Of a stretch of 64,000 bases of DNA, positions 23,010 through 34,874 are shown piece by piece. Under the pieces are notes generated by a model that saw nothing but the letters and a program-made list of their open reading frames with translations, was not told the DNA's origin and searched no databases. Where the stretch lies: NCBI GenBank assembly GCA_010094045.1, contig ML986594.1, forward strand, positions 319,228-383,227. Direction: 5' to 3'. The position numbers were made by a program, and so were the translations under genes. Numbering within the stretch: position 1 is the stretch's first letter; each line of letters begins with the position of its first letter. This DNA comes from Lojkania enalia (taxonomy: Eukaryota > Ascomycota > Dothideomycetes > Pleosporales).

Positions 23010-25240
23010 TCAGCGTAAGCCCATAATTTTCTTCGATTTGTCATACACCTATGTCGAGATTAACATTGATTCGAAGTGAAGGCGCGCAACTTGGCATCTT
23101 ACAACATAGGTAATGGACACGGCTGGGACGACCTTCAAAAGGTTTGGGGTCAAGCCTTTGAATAGGCCTCGGAAGCCTTCTCCTTGTATCGTTTGTCGAG
23201 TCACGTCCAAAATGCTAGTATAGGTTCGCGGATGAAGTACAGTACCCTGACTTTGAAGTCGAGTTCGAAGGAGATTGAGAGGGTAGACGGCACTGGCTCC
23301 CAAGGCCCCTGAGAATCCACCAATTGCCGCGGTCGCGAGGCCACCTGGTTCGGCGTCCTCCTCGTGGCAGCCACGCTTCTTGGCATTGCGAGTTGCGATA
23401 GCGCGTTTGAGATATTCAAACGTTCCCAAGTCCAGAGCTGCATAAGGGAAAATGCCGAAGAGGCCCATCGGCAGACCACGATAATACGCAAGGATGCCAC
23501 CGTTCTGCCACATCTTCTTCGCAGTAGCAATAATAAGGCGATTGCCGTGAAGACCGCCGGACACGGTCTCACACTGCATGCGGCTAGGAAGAGCGTCAAT
23601 CGAGACTGCCATCGCATGTCGATGTCGAGCGAAACTTACAATTTTAAAGTATCGATCGGATACACTGCGAATTGTGAGATCATCCCTAACGAAGTTAGCA
23701 ATTCTCTAGCTGAGGAAAAGGGTCGATGTACCTCCTACGCCTCCAGCACAGAATTTGGACCAGGAATGAATCTTGCTCGGGTCAGAATGCCCTTCGAGTT
23801 TAGCGAAAGCTCGTTTCGACGCCTGAAAACTTAGCAATTACTAGAAGACTTATGATGAGATGACAGACCTCAAATGCGCCGAATTTGATCGCGCTCTCGG
23901 GCATGATCTTGACAACGTTTAAGCCATTTCCTATTCTAGTCAGTTTCGTATGTTTTTTAGAACAAGTCTGTGTCTCACCTGCATAAAGACTCCGCATGCC
24001 ACCTGCAGCCCATAATTCCTTCGTGGCTATTACGAGCGGCCTAAAGGCACTAAACGCAGCATGGATGACGTTACCAGACTTCGCAGCGGCGACGGCCTCC
24101 TGCTTAACGCTGGTTTGGGCGATGAGGTAGACTTTGAGACGATCGAGGGGAGCTGTGGAGGTGCGAGATACAATGCCTGCAACGCCTCCCGCCACGAAAT
24201 AGCCTGGATTAGGGACACAACCGATCAGCACGGATTTGAAGCTTTGCCAGAGACTCTTCCGCGCCTCGACGATAGGGGCGCGGAAGTCTTGAATGTCAGG
24301 GCGTGGCGGGAGGGTCTGCGAAACTGCGGAAGGCACAGCGACCTGAGACATTTCGAGTGCAGGTGGGGGTTCGGACGAAAAAAGCGATGATGGAGGTGTT
24401 CTAGCAATGAGGAAAAGGGAACCAAAAAATGCGTGAAGAAAATCTGTACCTAAGCCTTCGAAAGTGTCGTCGATTTGCACGTCAACGTCACCTTCAGCAT
24501 TCATTTTCATCGTTGCGGAAAAATAAGTCATCACAGCCCTTAGGTTGGGTGCAGTGGCTGGCATAAACAATAGAAAGTCGCCTTCACTCGCGTTAGTGCG
24601 CGTGCTCTTTAGTGACAGAGCAGTGATGCCTAGCATCACCACCAATGTCGGGACGGTAACTTACGCCATTCCTCAAAAGATATAACACCATCGCGATTTG
24701 TATCCACTTCCGTAAAAAAAGAGTTGAGCTTGGAACTAGGGACTGCGAGACCTGCCCTGCTAAACGCAGCCTGGAGTTCGTCCTTTGAGATCTTTGATGT
24801 CTGGTAAGACGCATGCGTAGAAGGGTTTGCGAACGGACTTGTACCTTGCCATCGCGGTTGTAATCGATGCTCTTGAATAACGACAGCAGCTCCTTTTCGG
24901 TCTGCTTCACGAAAGTACGGAACTCTTTTACATTTGGGTATCAGCAATATCCCGCAGACGCGTCAATTGCAGTATGCTGACCGTTGTATTGAATATGTCC
25001 GTCCCCCGACGTATCGACAGCCTTGAACACTTCCGACAGAAGCTGGTCCGCGTTTTTCAGAGCTATTGTTCCGGTTAGCCGGCATACAGACGTGATTCAG
25101 TGGGCGGTCGTACGGTGGTCAAGCTTCCGCAACCCCTTCTGGAGAGCAGCCAGATCCAGCTGGCCCTGGCGGCGCGTATCGAGTGATTCCCACAGTGCAT
25201 CCACCCGCGCATCTTGGGCGTTCATGCTCTCAAGGTCCAT
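23010..25240 (-). CDS. SAL1: Calcium-binding mitochondrial carrier (ATP-Mg/Pi type)
   Basis: Inner-membrane carrier that exchanges adenine nucleotides for phosphate and is gated by Ca2+ in the intermembrane space. Ten exons (complement): 25114-25240, 24982-25062, 24845-24924, 24665-24791, 23979-24581, 23869-23930, 23732-23822, 23640-23685, 23103-23583 and 23010-23048; 578 residues. The N-terminus holds EF-hands, including [24 protein letters not shown] and [12 protein letters not shown], all with complete ligand spacing. The linker [15 protein letters not shown] and [17 protein letters not shown] is typical of fungal Sal1. Three mitochondrial carrier repeats follow, with PxDxxK signatures ([21 protein letters not shown]; the third is YPLNLLRTR). 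The last exon supplies [11 protein letters not shown]. The many small exons are supported by unbroken EF-hand and carrier motifs across the joins. Confidence 0.93.
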
Positions 25241-25990
25241 CTTCCGGTGTCCGCTATCTGTGGTCTATCATGGCTGTCGGGCGAAGCGCATAAAGAAGGG
25301 CAGTCCGAGGGATCGTGCAGAAGAGAGAAGGGAGCTCAATGGCAGCTTGCCGTGAGCGGGTAACCATGCGTCTTCTTGGATGATAAAAGGTGTAGCGGGG
25401 GGGCACACAATGATGGAAGTTCAAGCTTGGCTCGAGCTGTCCTTGAAGCGGCTTAGTGATGTCCCCTCTGCCGAGGGATCCTTCCTTAAGAGCACAAAAC
25501 CACCAAGAAGAGTGGATTGGTCCCAGCGCAGGTCACGCCTTGACGATAATCCATGACCGGGCTTGTTCTATCATCTTCCACAGGTCACGTCACGATTTAT
25601 TTCTACAGAGCGCCTACACTCTGCTTGCCCCTCGTGAAGGCGCGAGCAGCTGCTACGCCGACTATCAGCAGCGGCGACCTGAATTCGACATTTCGCACTA
25701 CACTATACTACACTACACTACCTTCCTCGTCCGATAACGTGGATTCAGTTCAGTGTCTTGATCTTGCGTCCCTTTTTTGAAGTGTTATACCCCTTTGTCC
25801 ATTAGTTCACTATGTGGTAGTAACAACTTTTTTCTATCCCGATTGCAAATTACATGCAGCTATCTACCACGGTCGAGAAGACGGCACGTTGTTGAACTTC
25901 TCGAGGAAAATCCTCACCTATTTGTTTTAGGCGTCGCCTACGAAATTTAATCTCTTAATTTTCAAGGCTTTCAGCACATCATTCATCATC
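25241..25990. other. divergent promoter region, SAL1 and cyclin C
   Basis: 0.75 kb between divergently transcribed genes. No other gene is supported; short C/A- and T-rich stretches are visible. Confidence 0.6.
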
Positions 25991-26976
25991 ATGGCAGCCA
26001 GCTACTGGGAGTCGACGCAGCGGAAATACTGGACCTTCACGAAGCAGCAGCTGATGCTTGAACGCAAGAAGCTGGAAGAGTCGGAGCGTAACCTTGTCAA
26101 CTTGTATCCGCTTCCTGACCGGAGACTCCTCAGTATATACTTCTACCACAGTATGTCCCTCAGCGGTTGCGCAAGTCGTCGGCTAACTCTCCCAGTGCTA
26201 TCTAAGATGGCAAGACCGCTTGGGATACGGCAGCAGGCCTTGGCAACCGCCCAGGTCTATGTCCGCCGGTTCTATACCAAAGTAGAGATCCGACGCACCA
26301 ATCCTGCCCTTGTGCTAGCAACGGCTCTTTACTTGGCTTGCAAGATGGAGGAATGCCCTCAGCATATCCGGATGATTTTGGCAGAAGCCCGTCATTGTTG
26401 GGGTATGTCAATGTCTAACGTTTTGCGCTCTCATGCATTAACCATTCAGTAGATACGTCTTTCACCGACATATCGAAAATCGGCGAATGCGAGTTCACGC
26501 TTATCTCAGAGATGAACTCGCAACTTATCATCCACCATCCATATCGTAGTCTTGCGGACTTGCAGAATCATTTTCAGTTGACTCAAGAAGAGAACGCCCT
26601 AGCGTTTTCTATTATCAACGATCACTACTTAACGGATTCCCCGCTCCTCCATGCTCCTCATATTATCGCTATCACAGCATCCATTCTCGCGGTAGTCCTC
26701 AAGCCGAATCAAGGCGGTCCGCAAATGAACGCTGCAGGAGTTGCTACTGTGTTACAGACACTGGGAAATGTCCGAAATGCCTCTGGCACACCCGGGACGC
26801 AAAGTAGAGTTCAAAAACTAATCGATTGGGTGGCGGAGAGTAGCGTGGACGTGGAGGCCCTCGTCGAATGCACTCAGGAGCTCATATCACTGTACGAAAT
26901 ATGGGAGTCCTATACCGACAAGACCTGCAAAGATCAGATTGCCAAATTTGTCAAGGCACGAGGATTGGATAAATGA
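25991..26976 (+). CDS. SSN8: Cyclin C, Mediator CDK-module cyclin
   Basis: Cyclin partner of the CDK8/Srb10 kinase in the Mediator complex, acting in transcriptional repression and activation. Exons 25991-26150, 26196-26402 and 26450-26976 give 297 residues. It begins [21 protein letters not shown], the start typical of fungal cyclin C. The first cyclin box holds [21 protein letters not shown] and [20 protein letters not shown], and the second holds [24 protein letters not shown]. The two introns are 45 and 47 nt. The C-terminus ends at FVKARGLDK without a long extension. Confidence 0.93.
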
Positions 26977-29141
26977 GAAAGACCTTATGATGAATCCGTA
27001 TCCACTCAATTACGGAGGTGCACTTGGTATGGTGTTTCGACTGCCGCCGCATGATGACATCGACGGGCTGAAGATATATTGCGATACGGAAGTGGTCCAT
27101 GCCTGTTTGGAGGGCTGCGCAGTCTCGGCAGGTCGTTAAAGTGGGTGCTGACACTCTATGCATGTCAGCAGCAGGGAACAGGATCTTAAGCCCCCACGAG
27201 ATTTGGAGAGCGTTGTCGCCTGTATTCACATTGATTAACTACGCGCGGCATGGGCGCGTCTCCCCTGGGTAACCCCACGGTGGGGAGAGCAGAGTGAGCT
27301 GATGATGTTTGGTGAGCAGCAAAGGCGATGCGCGGCGTTCATGCAAGTGCTTGGCTGTCCCAGAGCTGGTTTCGACGAGGACATGGAACGCCGTCCGGCC
27401 GCGAAAAGCATCGTCTGTCGCTAGCGGTTTGAGTTGCTAATTATGGCGGGTAGCCCCCGCGGAAACGGTTGGGCGCAACGCAACTGGACATTGCCGTTGT
27501 CGCAATGCCTTGGCTTTCATTGATTGGGGTGTTTGCCGTAGTCGTCGCACAAAAGAAGGGTCTGCGGTCTGGCGACAAACGATGCACGGATGGTGGATGC
27601 GGTGGGGTGGGTGTCTTCCAACCATCAGGCGCAGCAGAGCGTCTGCTGGCGTTCTCGAAGCCTCGAACGTCGGCCCAAGACAGTGCGATCGCTGGCTCAA
27701 TAGTAGCGTTACCGGGGCTTTGCGTCACTACATCGGCGTCTGGCCCCTCTGGAGCGCTCTTTCGCCATCCCTCAGCCCATAGGCATCGTGCAGGAACGGA
27801 GCGAAATCCAGAGGACGAAAACGGCGAGGATGTGCAAGGGCAAGAAGGACCAGCAGGGGCCAGCACGATTCACGAATATCGTAGACGACCGAATCCGCCC
27901 AAGCCACTGCAGCAGAAGGAAGAGGAGGAGGGGATTGAGGCACTGCTGGGTGCTAGTGGATGCTTCTTTTAGCGTGCAGCTACCCCAGAAGAGGGCTCCG
28001 ACGCCGTCGACCAGGGGACTGCGGAGTCCAGCAAGTCCAGGCTACCCAGGGCGGTGCTCGAGCACCGTTGCCGGCGACGCTGCTGGCACTGCAAAAGTCT
28101 CTAGTCTCTACCGAATAACGAGTCCGCCGTCCTCGTGTGTGTAAGACGCTTCCTGTGTTCCTCTGTGGGCAAGCTGCGGGCGGCCCCTGGCGCGAGGGCG
28201 GGAGGACAGGAGTTGGCCGCACGAGGAATGGGAAGAGGAGCGGTCAAGGAGATTGGGGTCACGATACCAGCCCACCACACGACGCCGAGGCTGTGGGCAG
28301 CCTGTTGTGGGCTTGCGAGCTGGCTGCGGCAAGTTGTAGCGCGCATTAGTTGTTTGACATGCTACGCCTCGGGTTCGGAGCACCCTCACAGCAGCGCACT
28401 CACACACCGTGGGGCGCACGGCTTCTAGCACGTATCATTTCGCAGAGAGAGGGAGCATGAGCTGCCGCCGAGGAGAGCGCTTCTTCTCTCGCATCTGCAT
28501 CCACAGACCAGAGGATGGCCGCCGAGCCGAGTGAGGTCCGGAGAGAGAAGGGACGATGCGCTGGCTTCCGGCAGCACCGCTCGCTGGTTTGGCGCGCCGT
28601 CTCGAGACCGACGCCGCACCTGCCCACTCCTGCCCACCACCCCGGCCGCTTGCGCTCCACTTGGCGGCGCCGGGGCCGCCTACGGGTCCCGGTTCCGTGC
28701 GCTAGCCGTCCCATTGGCCGGTTGACGTCGCCACCTCGACTGCCAGCCGGCCAATCACGCCGCGGCAGTGGGTCTACGAAGGCTGACCGCCGGCACCAGC
28801 CCAGCCCTTCTTCATCACTCGCCCTCCTCCTCTTGTTTCCCTCCCACCACCCCGTCCCCAGCATCCACACACAACTCAGCCTCGCATCGCATCGCTCTGT
28901 AGTTAATACTCTCTCCTCGCCCCTCTCCTCGACTGCTCTCCCCCGCAATCCGTGCTGCCTCTGCGACCTCCGCTCTCGCGCCATCTCCGCCCATCGCCCC
29001 CTTTGTTTCGCCTTTGTTGTGCCCGCGTTCTCGTCACTCCACTCGGCCTTGCCGCCCGACATACAACGGCGACCTCCCCCCGCCTCCCTCGCCGACACCC
29101 ACGAACCGCAGTAGCAACGACACCGTTAAGATACCGTAATC
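26977..29141. other. long GC-rich upstream region
   Basis: About 2.2 kb ahead of the next gene. Long open frames exist on both strands but follow from high GC content: they overlap in opposite frames and have Arg/Pro/Ala-rich sequences without domains. The last few hundred bases are C-rich pyrimidine sequence, as is common in fungal promoters and long 5' leaders. Confidence 0.55.
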
Positions 29142-29798
29142 ATGTCGCAATTCTTCAACTACGGCGGCCAGCACCACCCGCACCTCAACCCCCACTCGTC
29201 GCACAACCACCACGGCGGCCGGTCACGGAGAGCTCCGCGGATCTCGGCAGCGCAGGGCCACAAGCAGTTCCGCCAAGTACGAACACCCAAGGAATACGTC
29301 GTTGAGCCTCCGCAAATCACTGCTTTCAAGCGCGACTTCGAGGCTGCCAGGTCGTTCGACCTCGAGGACGACGAGATCTTCTGCCCCTTCCACTTGCTCA
29401 CCGAGGATGATGTAAGTGGTCAACAGCTGCCGTGATAGTTGCCACCCTCTCAGTGGCATCGAACTTGCAAGAGCTTGAACTGACCTTGATATTAGCTTCA
29501 ATCTATTCATTCTTCTGGCTCCGATCGATCGTCGCTGTCGAGCGGTTCCCCTGAACAATCTCCTCTCCAACATCAGCTCCAGCCCACCCCTTCCTTTGTT
29601 CTCTCATCTGTGCCTAATCCATATACGCCGGCCGGATACCAAAGTAACTCGCAAACCAAGCTTCACCAGCCACTAGCTCAAAGAACCCGCAATGCTATTC
29701 CCATTGTCGACCCGTCGACACGAACCGTTGCTAGCCCACCCCCATCCGTCTCACCCAACCGGCAGCTACAGCAGCAGTTAATGTCGAGGCGCTGGTAA
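29142..29798 (+). CDS. Conserved fungal protein of unknown function
   Basis: Exons 29142-29411 and 29496-29798 give 190 residues. It starts MSQFFNYGGQHHPHLNPHSSHNHHGG (His/Asn/Gly-rich), then a basic RRAPRISAAQGHKQFRQVR stretch. A conserved core follows: EPPQITAFKRDFEAARSFDLEDDEIFCPFHLLTEDDLQSIHSSGSDRSSLSSGSPEQSPLQHQ. The end is a Ser/Pro-rich tail closing in SRRW. I recognise this layout from other filamentous fungi but know no function. It looks largely disordered. The intron join restores the LLTEDDLQSIHS sequence. Confidence 0.8.
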
Positions 29799-31536
29799 GC
29801 CCGGCAGGCCTAGGGCTAGGCGCTCCTGTTCGATTTGCATTGCGGCGTCCCTTCGTTGCTATACTAGTGGCTACCATTCCAGGATCTAATTCGCTTCTTC
29901 CGATATCCTCCGGAGGATCCATATCGTGTTCTTCCGTCCCGTGCCCATAATACGTCGGCGGAAGGACACAGCTCGTCTATACTATCGACTCTCCTTGTAC
30001 AAATCTACGATATCTCCTTTGACATCTTGGGTATACCACTTGATGGCGACGGCGTTGCACCAGCGAAAATCAAGTCATCATATTCGGATAGAGCGCTTTC
30101 TCGGTCATGTCGTTCCAGCGCTACGCATTAACGGAATTTTGCAAAATATCGGTGTTATATTTATTTCGGATCGCATATTTGGGTTTTGTCATCTCGTCAA
30201 CGTCTTAAAGACTTAAAGAAAATACGCTGGTCACAGATAAAGGTGTTTGTGTTAGCGTCGGCTGTCTAACTTATTATTATTTGCCCGGCCTGTTGCGTCG
30301 CGACGGCCATTACAAAGGGTAGATTTCTTTTGTGTAGTTGGACTTGGTCTAAGGAGGTTGGTATACCATTGGCGCAAGCACAGAAATATGTCAGGTTTTG
30401 ATGGAAGCGGCGGTGTCAACAGTGGGATCTATTGGGTACGGTGCATATTTCGCTTTTCCCCTCCATGTTGTGTGGGGTTGTCTCCTGATACTCGTGTACG
30501 GCTGGGATGATTTTGACGTGGGCGTGCCATATTTTTCTGGTTTTCATTGTATGAAGAATTATTGGATGCAACCCCGTTGACGAAACTTTTGATTGGGGGT
30601 GTTGTTATCTTTTTGTCTTCCTCATACTATACACGCCTCGATTTATGAGGGCAGTGAGTTTTGATAGGATAGGGAATCTTGAGTTTTCGAATTGTTTATC
30701 TATGTTTGACTTCAGGAACCTGTGCTTTGTGGAAGTGGGGGTTTGACTGAGCGATGCTGGAGATGAGGGTGTGATTTGCTTGAACATTGATCATACGTAG
30801 TCCTGCGTTGAATTAGACCGACTATTTCTTCTGGTATGTAACGTCTATCCCTGCGGGGCGGAAAACCCCAGCGACGAAAAAAACGACGAGTACTTTCATG
30901 CACACCTCGATTTCTACTGTGCGCTAACGATGATTATGTGCTATAGGTAATTCTCAACATACAAATACCGTTGCACCCAAAAATTACCATCGCATTAACG
31001 CTTTCCGCGCCTAGTCTACAGAGAGCCTCACTCTGTCGCAAAACCGACCTTCCCTCGCCACAATACCACTATCATCAAGCTCCTCCCGCCGTTGGAACAC
31101 TTAGAAAGGTCCCGCTTAAATTTGTAAGTCCTACTACAGGCACCCGAAAGTCACTATCAGCCCTGTGTCGAGTGTAGCGCGAAGATTCACGCAAGGTCGC
31201 CACCCGCGTTGGTCTCTACTAGAGCGACGGAGGCATTCTTATGCTCCTAATGAGCCTTAAGTGGCGAGCCTTCAAAACGTAGTTTCGTGAGTGAAGAAGA
31301 TGCTAGAACTTTGTTGTGAAAATTAACAAGTCATATATTCACGTTATTTCCTAGCCCTTCTAGTTAACAGAGGTAACAAAAACAATAAGAGAGTAAGTCA
31401 GATACATAGAAACGCTCTGAGGTCGTATAAGGCCTGAAGCTGAACTTGTGCATTAACCTTTAAACGGAACCCTACTGTTTTCTGGCAAGTCCTACATCTT
31501 CAACCCTTTCACTTTTGCCATGGCATCCTAGACCAC
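29799..31536. other. intergenic
   Basis: No supported gene. The first few hundred bases are probably the 3' untranslated region of the preceding gene. Confidence 0.55.
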
Positions 31537-32628
31537 TTAATCGATCTTAGAACTTAGGTTACACGAGTGAGCCTCAAACCTATCCTCATATCTTTTGAAG
31601 TGGCTGGAGTGGCCGCTTCTGTGCCACCAGTTCGGATTCCCTGCCATTCCGCCTCTATCGCAGACCCTGTTGAGGCTCATTCCCATAAAAGGATTTTCTG
31701 AGCGGGGCGAAAGATAACCCCATCTGTCCATATATTTCATCAACGCACCGAAGAGAAAAGCTCCACATTGAAAGGAGTAAGATGGGTTATCAGGGCGGGA
31801 ATAGTCAAAGTCTCGACAGACTTCGAGTAAGCAGTGCAATTCCGAGATAACGTGCTTAAAGGCATTACATCGACTGCGATCGATCTTGGCTAATCAGAGT
31901 CAGCAATTTCAACTTCCGTCGAGGCAAGTAGAGAGCATACATGTAATTCCCTGGTGGATAGGTAGGTCCAAGGCTTAAATCCGGCCTTAACTTCCTTTGA
32001 TCGCCAAAGCTATCGCTTTCTCGAATTCTTCGCTCATGTAAAACACTCGAGAGACGTAGATCCACAGCATTAGGTCTCGGTAGGAAGAAGATGGGATCGC
32101 GACACTACGCCTCATGTTGGCAATCCAGTGCCTGGTATCACGCTCCATCACCTCTACTCTCTCGAGCTCGTAGTAATCGACAAGAACTGCGATTTTTGCG
32201 AGCATCTCCAAGCTTACAGGAGCTGGGACTTGGCGTGTTCGGACGTGGAAGATGCTTGGAAGAATGAGGAGAACTTCTTCGTCCCAATCGCTAGCTGGAA
32301 TATGGTACCGTCCGTCTGATGGATCTTTCAAGGCTTCGGTGAACTCTTCACTTGTTAATGCGCGCCTAAACCATGGCGAAGCTAGCATTAAGTGGCGAGA
32401 CGAGACAAGATAGTGAATCTCGTCATTCTCCGACTCGATCGGCTCGGAGACGGGCTCGGCTGGTTCGACGCTTGGGTCTTCTCCCACGCTGTCCACTCTT
32501 GGTGCTGATTCGGGATTTTGCACAAGTCCCTGCTCTCCAGATAAATCTCCACTGGAAGGCTCGGCGCGCTCGCGGTCGTCCTCCGGAACGCTCAGGGCAA
32601 TGCTGTTGCGGGAAGCTTTGGCGCACAT
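31537..32628 (-). pseudogene. BTB/POZ-like fungal protein, broken by two stops
   Basis: The complement of 31941-32628 and 31537-31889, joined across a 51-nt intron at 31890-31940, gives 347 codons of one frame. The N-terminal part has the fungal BTB-like core EIHYLVSSRHLMLASPWFRRALTSEEFTEA. A region follows that is shared with many fungal BTB paralogues (DLMLWIYVSRVFYMSEEFEKA), and the tail has the family's FQCGAFLFGALMKYM and GMSLNRVC. Two TAA codons, at 31987-31989 and 31975-31977, stop the frame. Both would be CAA (Gln) before a single C-to-T change, the RIP pattern. Its 5' end lies about 60 bp from a truncated transposase. Alternatively the stops could lie in an unseen intron, but no good splice pair spans both. 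Confidence 0.75.
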
Positions 32629-32685
32629 CCGGGCTTTTTCCTCCTTTGCCTACTTGTCCTTTGAGCCTCGTCGTCTGACGATCGT

Positions 32686-33780
32686 ATGACATTAGCGATG
32701 ACTGAATGTGTTAATGCAGAAGGGCATTCCATTCCGCTAACGATGATCATCGAGGGTACAACACTCCTTGGGCGATACTTTGTTGACTTACCAGATAACT
32801 ATCTTATTGTTCGTAGCACAAGTGGTTATACAAATGACGAGTTAAGCCTTGAATGGGCAAAACACTTTTTGCGAGAGACTCAGAAACATCTCAAAGGCAT
32901 ATATCGACTACTTCTATTTGACGGCTTTGACTCCCGTTGTACTCCAGAATTCCTAGAAGTTCTTGAGGATCACCAAGTTATTGCGTATCGCCTCCCTCTG
33001 CATACATCACACTTTCTTCAACCGCTTGATGTTGGCTGCTTCTAGCCATATAAGCACTGGCATTCATAGGCAGTTGACTAAGCAACCCAGACAGGCTGGA
33101 CAGCATTCAACAAAGTTGAATTTCTAGCTGCGATTGAGTCAATTCGCGCCCACACATTCAAGGCCCAGACAATTCAAAAAGGCTGACGAAATTCAGGACT
33201 CTCTCCATCAAATGCTGCGCACATTGAAGAGAATATACAGAAGGATGTAGCTGAGCTTGATGCTGAGCGTCAGAGTAGTGAATCCGGCAAGAGCGAAGCT
33301 AGCAATGATTCTACGCCACCACCACAAGTATTAACAACACCTTTAACGATTCGAACGCTGAAGCAGAATATTCAGTATTGTCTTAATAACGAAGAGCTAA
33401 GTAGAAACGTTAAGAGAACCTTGTTTGGAGCATACAATATGTCTGTAGCTAGGGATCAAGCTATAGGCGAACTTCGGACGATGGCTTCTGTCGCACAATC
33501 GCGCCGCTCACGTCAACAGCGATCTCGTACGCTTCTTAAAACTTCCATGGGTGTTATATATTCCCATGCAGCAAGGAAGATGGTACGAGAAAGGTTTGAA
33601 CCTGAGTTAAGGGACCTTGAATGGGACTATGCGAGAATGAAGAGGATGTCAGTTGCTAAGAAAAAGCAACATTTGAAAGCCTACCAACCAGTGCATGAGC
33701 AGCTGCAACGTGTGTGGGCATCGATGCGTGCTGCAGGTCTACTAGCATACGAAAATCAGTACGAAAACTGGCATGGTTGA
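32686..33780 (+). mobile_element. DDE (pogo/Fot-like) transposase remnant, C-terminal half
   Basis: Relic of a Tc1/mariner-superfamily transposase. It begins abruptly inside the DDE domain (TECVNAEGHSIPLTMIIEG... TNDELSLEWAKHFLRETQKH). It continues through YRLLLFDGFDSRCTPEFLE and the LPLHTSHFLQPLDVGCF motif, then a C-terminal region to 33780. Stop codons at 33043-33045, shortly after, and at about 33184 each match a Gln (CAG/CAA) or Trp (TGG) codon altered by C-to-T or G-to-A. The N-terminal DNA-binding part is missing. It is inactive. Confidence 0.8.
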
Positions 33781-34088
33781 CGACTTATACAGGCTTCAGT
33801 AGATAGGGCTGCAAAAAACATCGTATTGAAGGTAATACCATATTGACTGCAGGCACGGATACTCGCGTCAGCTGAGCTGCCGATCGGTCTCCGTAAGCGC
33901 AGGATCAGGCGTCCATAGAGTGTTCCCACATAACCGTGGATCTGAACCATTCATCCTGCGACTCTATTTAGGGCAGAGGCGCCCTGTTTTGTGATAGCTC
34001 TAAGAATCAGATCCTGCAATCTCTACACCGTCTCCTTCCTGCCAACATTTCTGACTTTTCGACGTCCTCCATCTATTGATTCCCCAAA
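33781..34088. other. intergenic between transposase relic and UCH gene
   Basis: Holds the presumed 3' end of the relic and the promoter of the UCH gene. I could not find a terminal inverted repeat. Confidence 0.5.
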
Positions 34089-34874
34089 ATGGAAAAGAAG
34101 ACATGGGTAATGCTTGGTAAGGGACCTAAGCCCTCATAGACCACTTGTCTTTTGAGTAGAAACTCATCGCAAATGGCAGAGAACAACCCCGATGTAATGA
34201 ACCAATTGGCAACGAAGTTGGGTCTATCGTCCGAGCTCCAATTCTACGACGTCTATTCCCTGGATGAACCTGAACAACTCGCACATATCCCCCGACCTGC
34301 CCTGGCTCTGCTGGTCGTCATTCCACTTACACCAGCTTGGGATCGAAGTCGCAAGGCCGAAGACGCTAACAAAGAACCCTACACTGGCTCCGGCCCTGAC
34401 GAGCCGGTCATCTGGTTCAAGCAGACCATCGGCCACGCCTGCGGCTCGATCGGTCTGCTCCATAGCTTGATCAACGGTCCGGCCGTCGACTTTATCAAGC
34501 ATGATTCCGATCTCGCGGCGATACGAAACCTCGCCATACCGCTAGATATGACCAAACGCGCCGAAATGCTATACAACAACGAGCCATTCGAACTTGCTCA
34601 CAAGTCGGTCGAGCAGGCCGGCGACAGCTATGCGGATCCGACGAGTGAGCGTGATGGTGGGCATTTTGTGAGTTTTGTCAAGAGCGGTGGGAAGCTCTGG
34701 GAGCTTGAAGGGTCGAGGAAAGGTCCTCTGGAGCGAGGAAGTCTTGCTGACGACGAGGACGTTCTTAGTCCGCGAGCGCTTGACATGGGCATCAAGAGGA
34801 TCATCAAGTTGAGCGCAGATGGAGGAGGAGAGAGCCTTCTTTTTAGCTGCATTGCTTTGGCTCGCAGGCCTTAA
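34089..34874 (+). CDS. Ubiquitin C-terminal hydrolase (peptidase C12, UCH-L type)
   Basis: Deubiquitinase that removes small adducts from the ubiquitin C-terminus. Exons 34089-34116 and 34180-34874 give 240 residues, normal for UCH-L3/Yuh1-type enzymes. It starts MEKKTWVMLENNPDVMNQL. The active site shows Gln91 and Cys97 in KQTIGHACGSIGLLH and His171 in GGHFVSFV. The position of the usual catalytic Asp is Glu186 (LWELEGSRKGP). The 63-nt intron is placed to restore the MLENNPDVMN start; an upstream AG would shift the frame. The gene is intact even though it lies between two RIP-scarred transposon relics. Confidence 0.93.

Noticed and set aside
23364..23834. 156-codon plus-strand frame opposite the mitochondrial carrier
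   Set aside because: It is the antisense of carrier exons and introns; the minus-strand protein is clearly the real product.
27437..29114. Several overlapping frames of 100-230 codons on both strands
   Set aside because: They come from high GC content and lie in the upstream region of the gene at 29142; sequences are Arg/Pro/Ala-rich and mutually overlapping.
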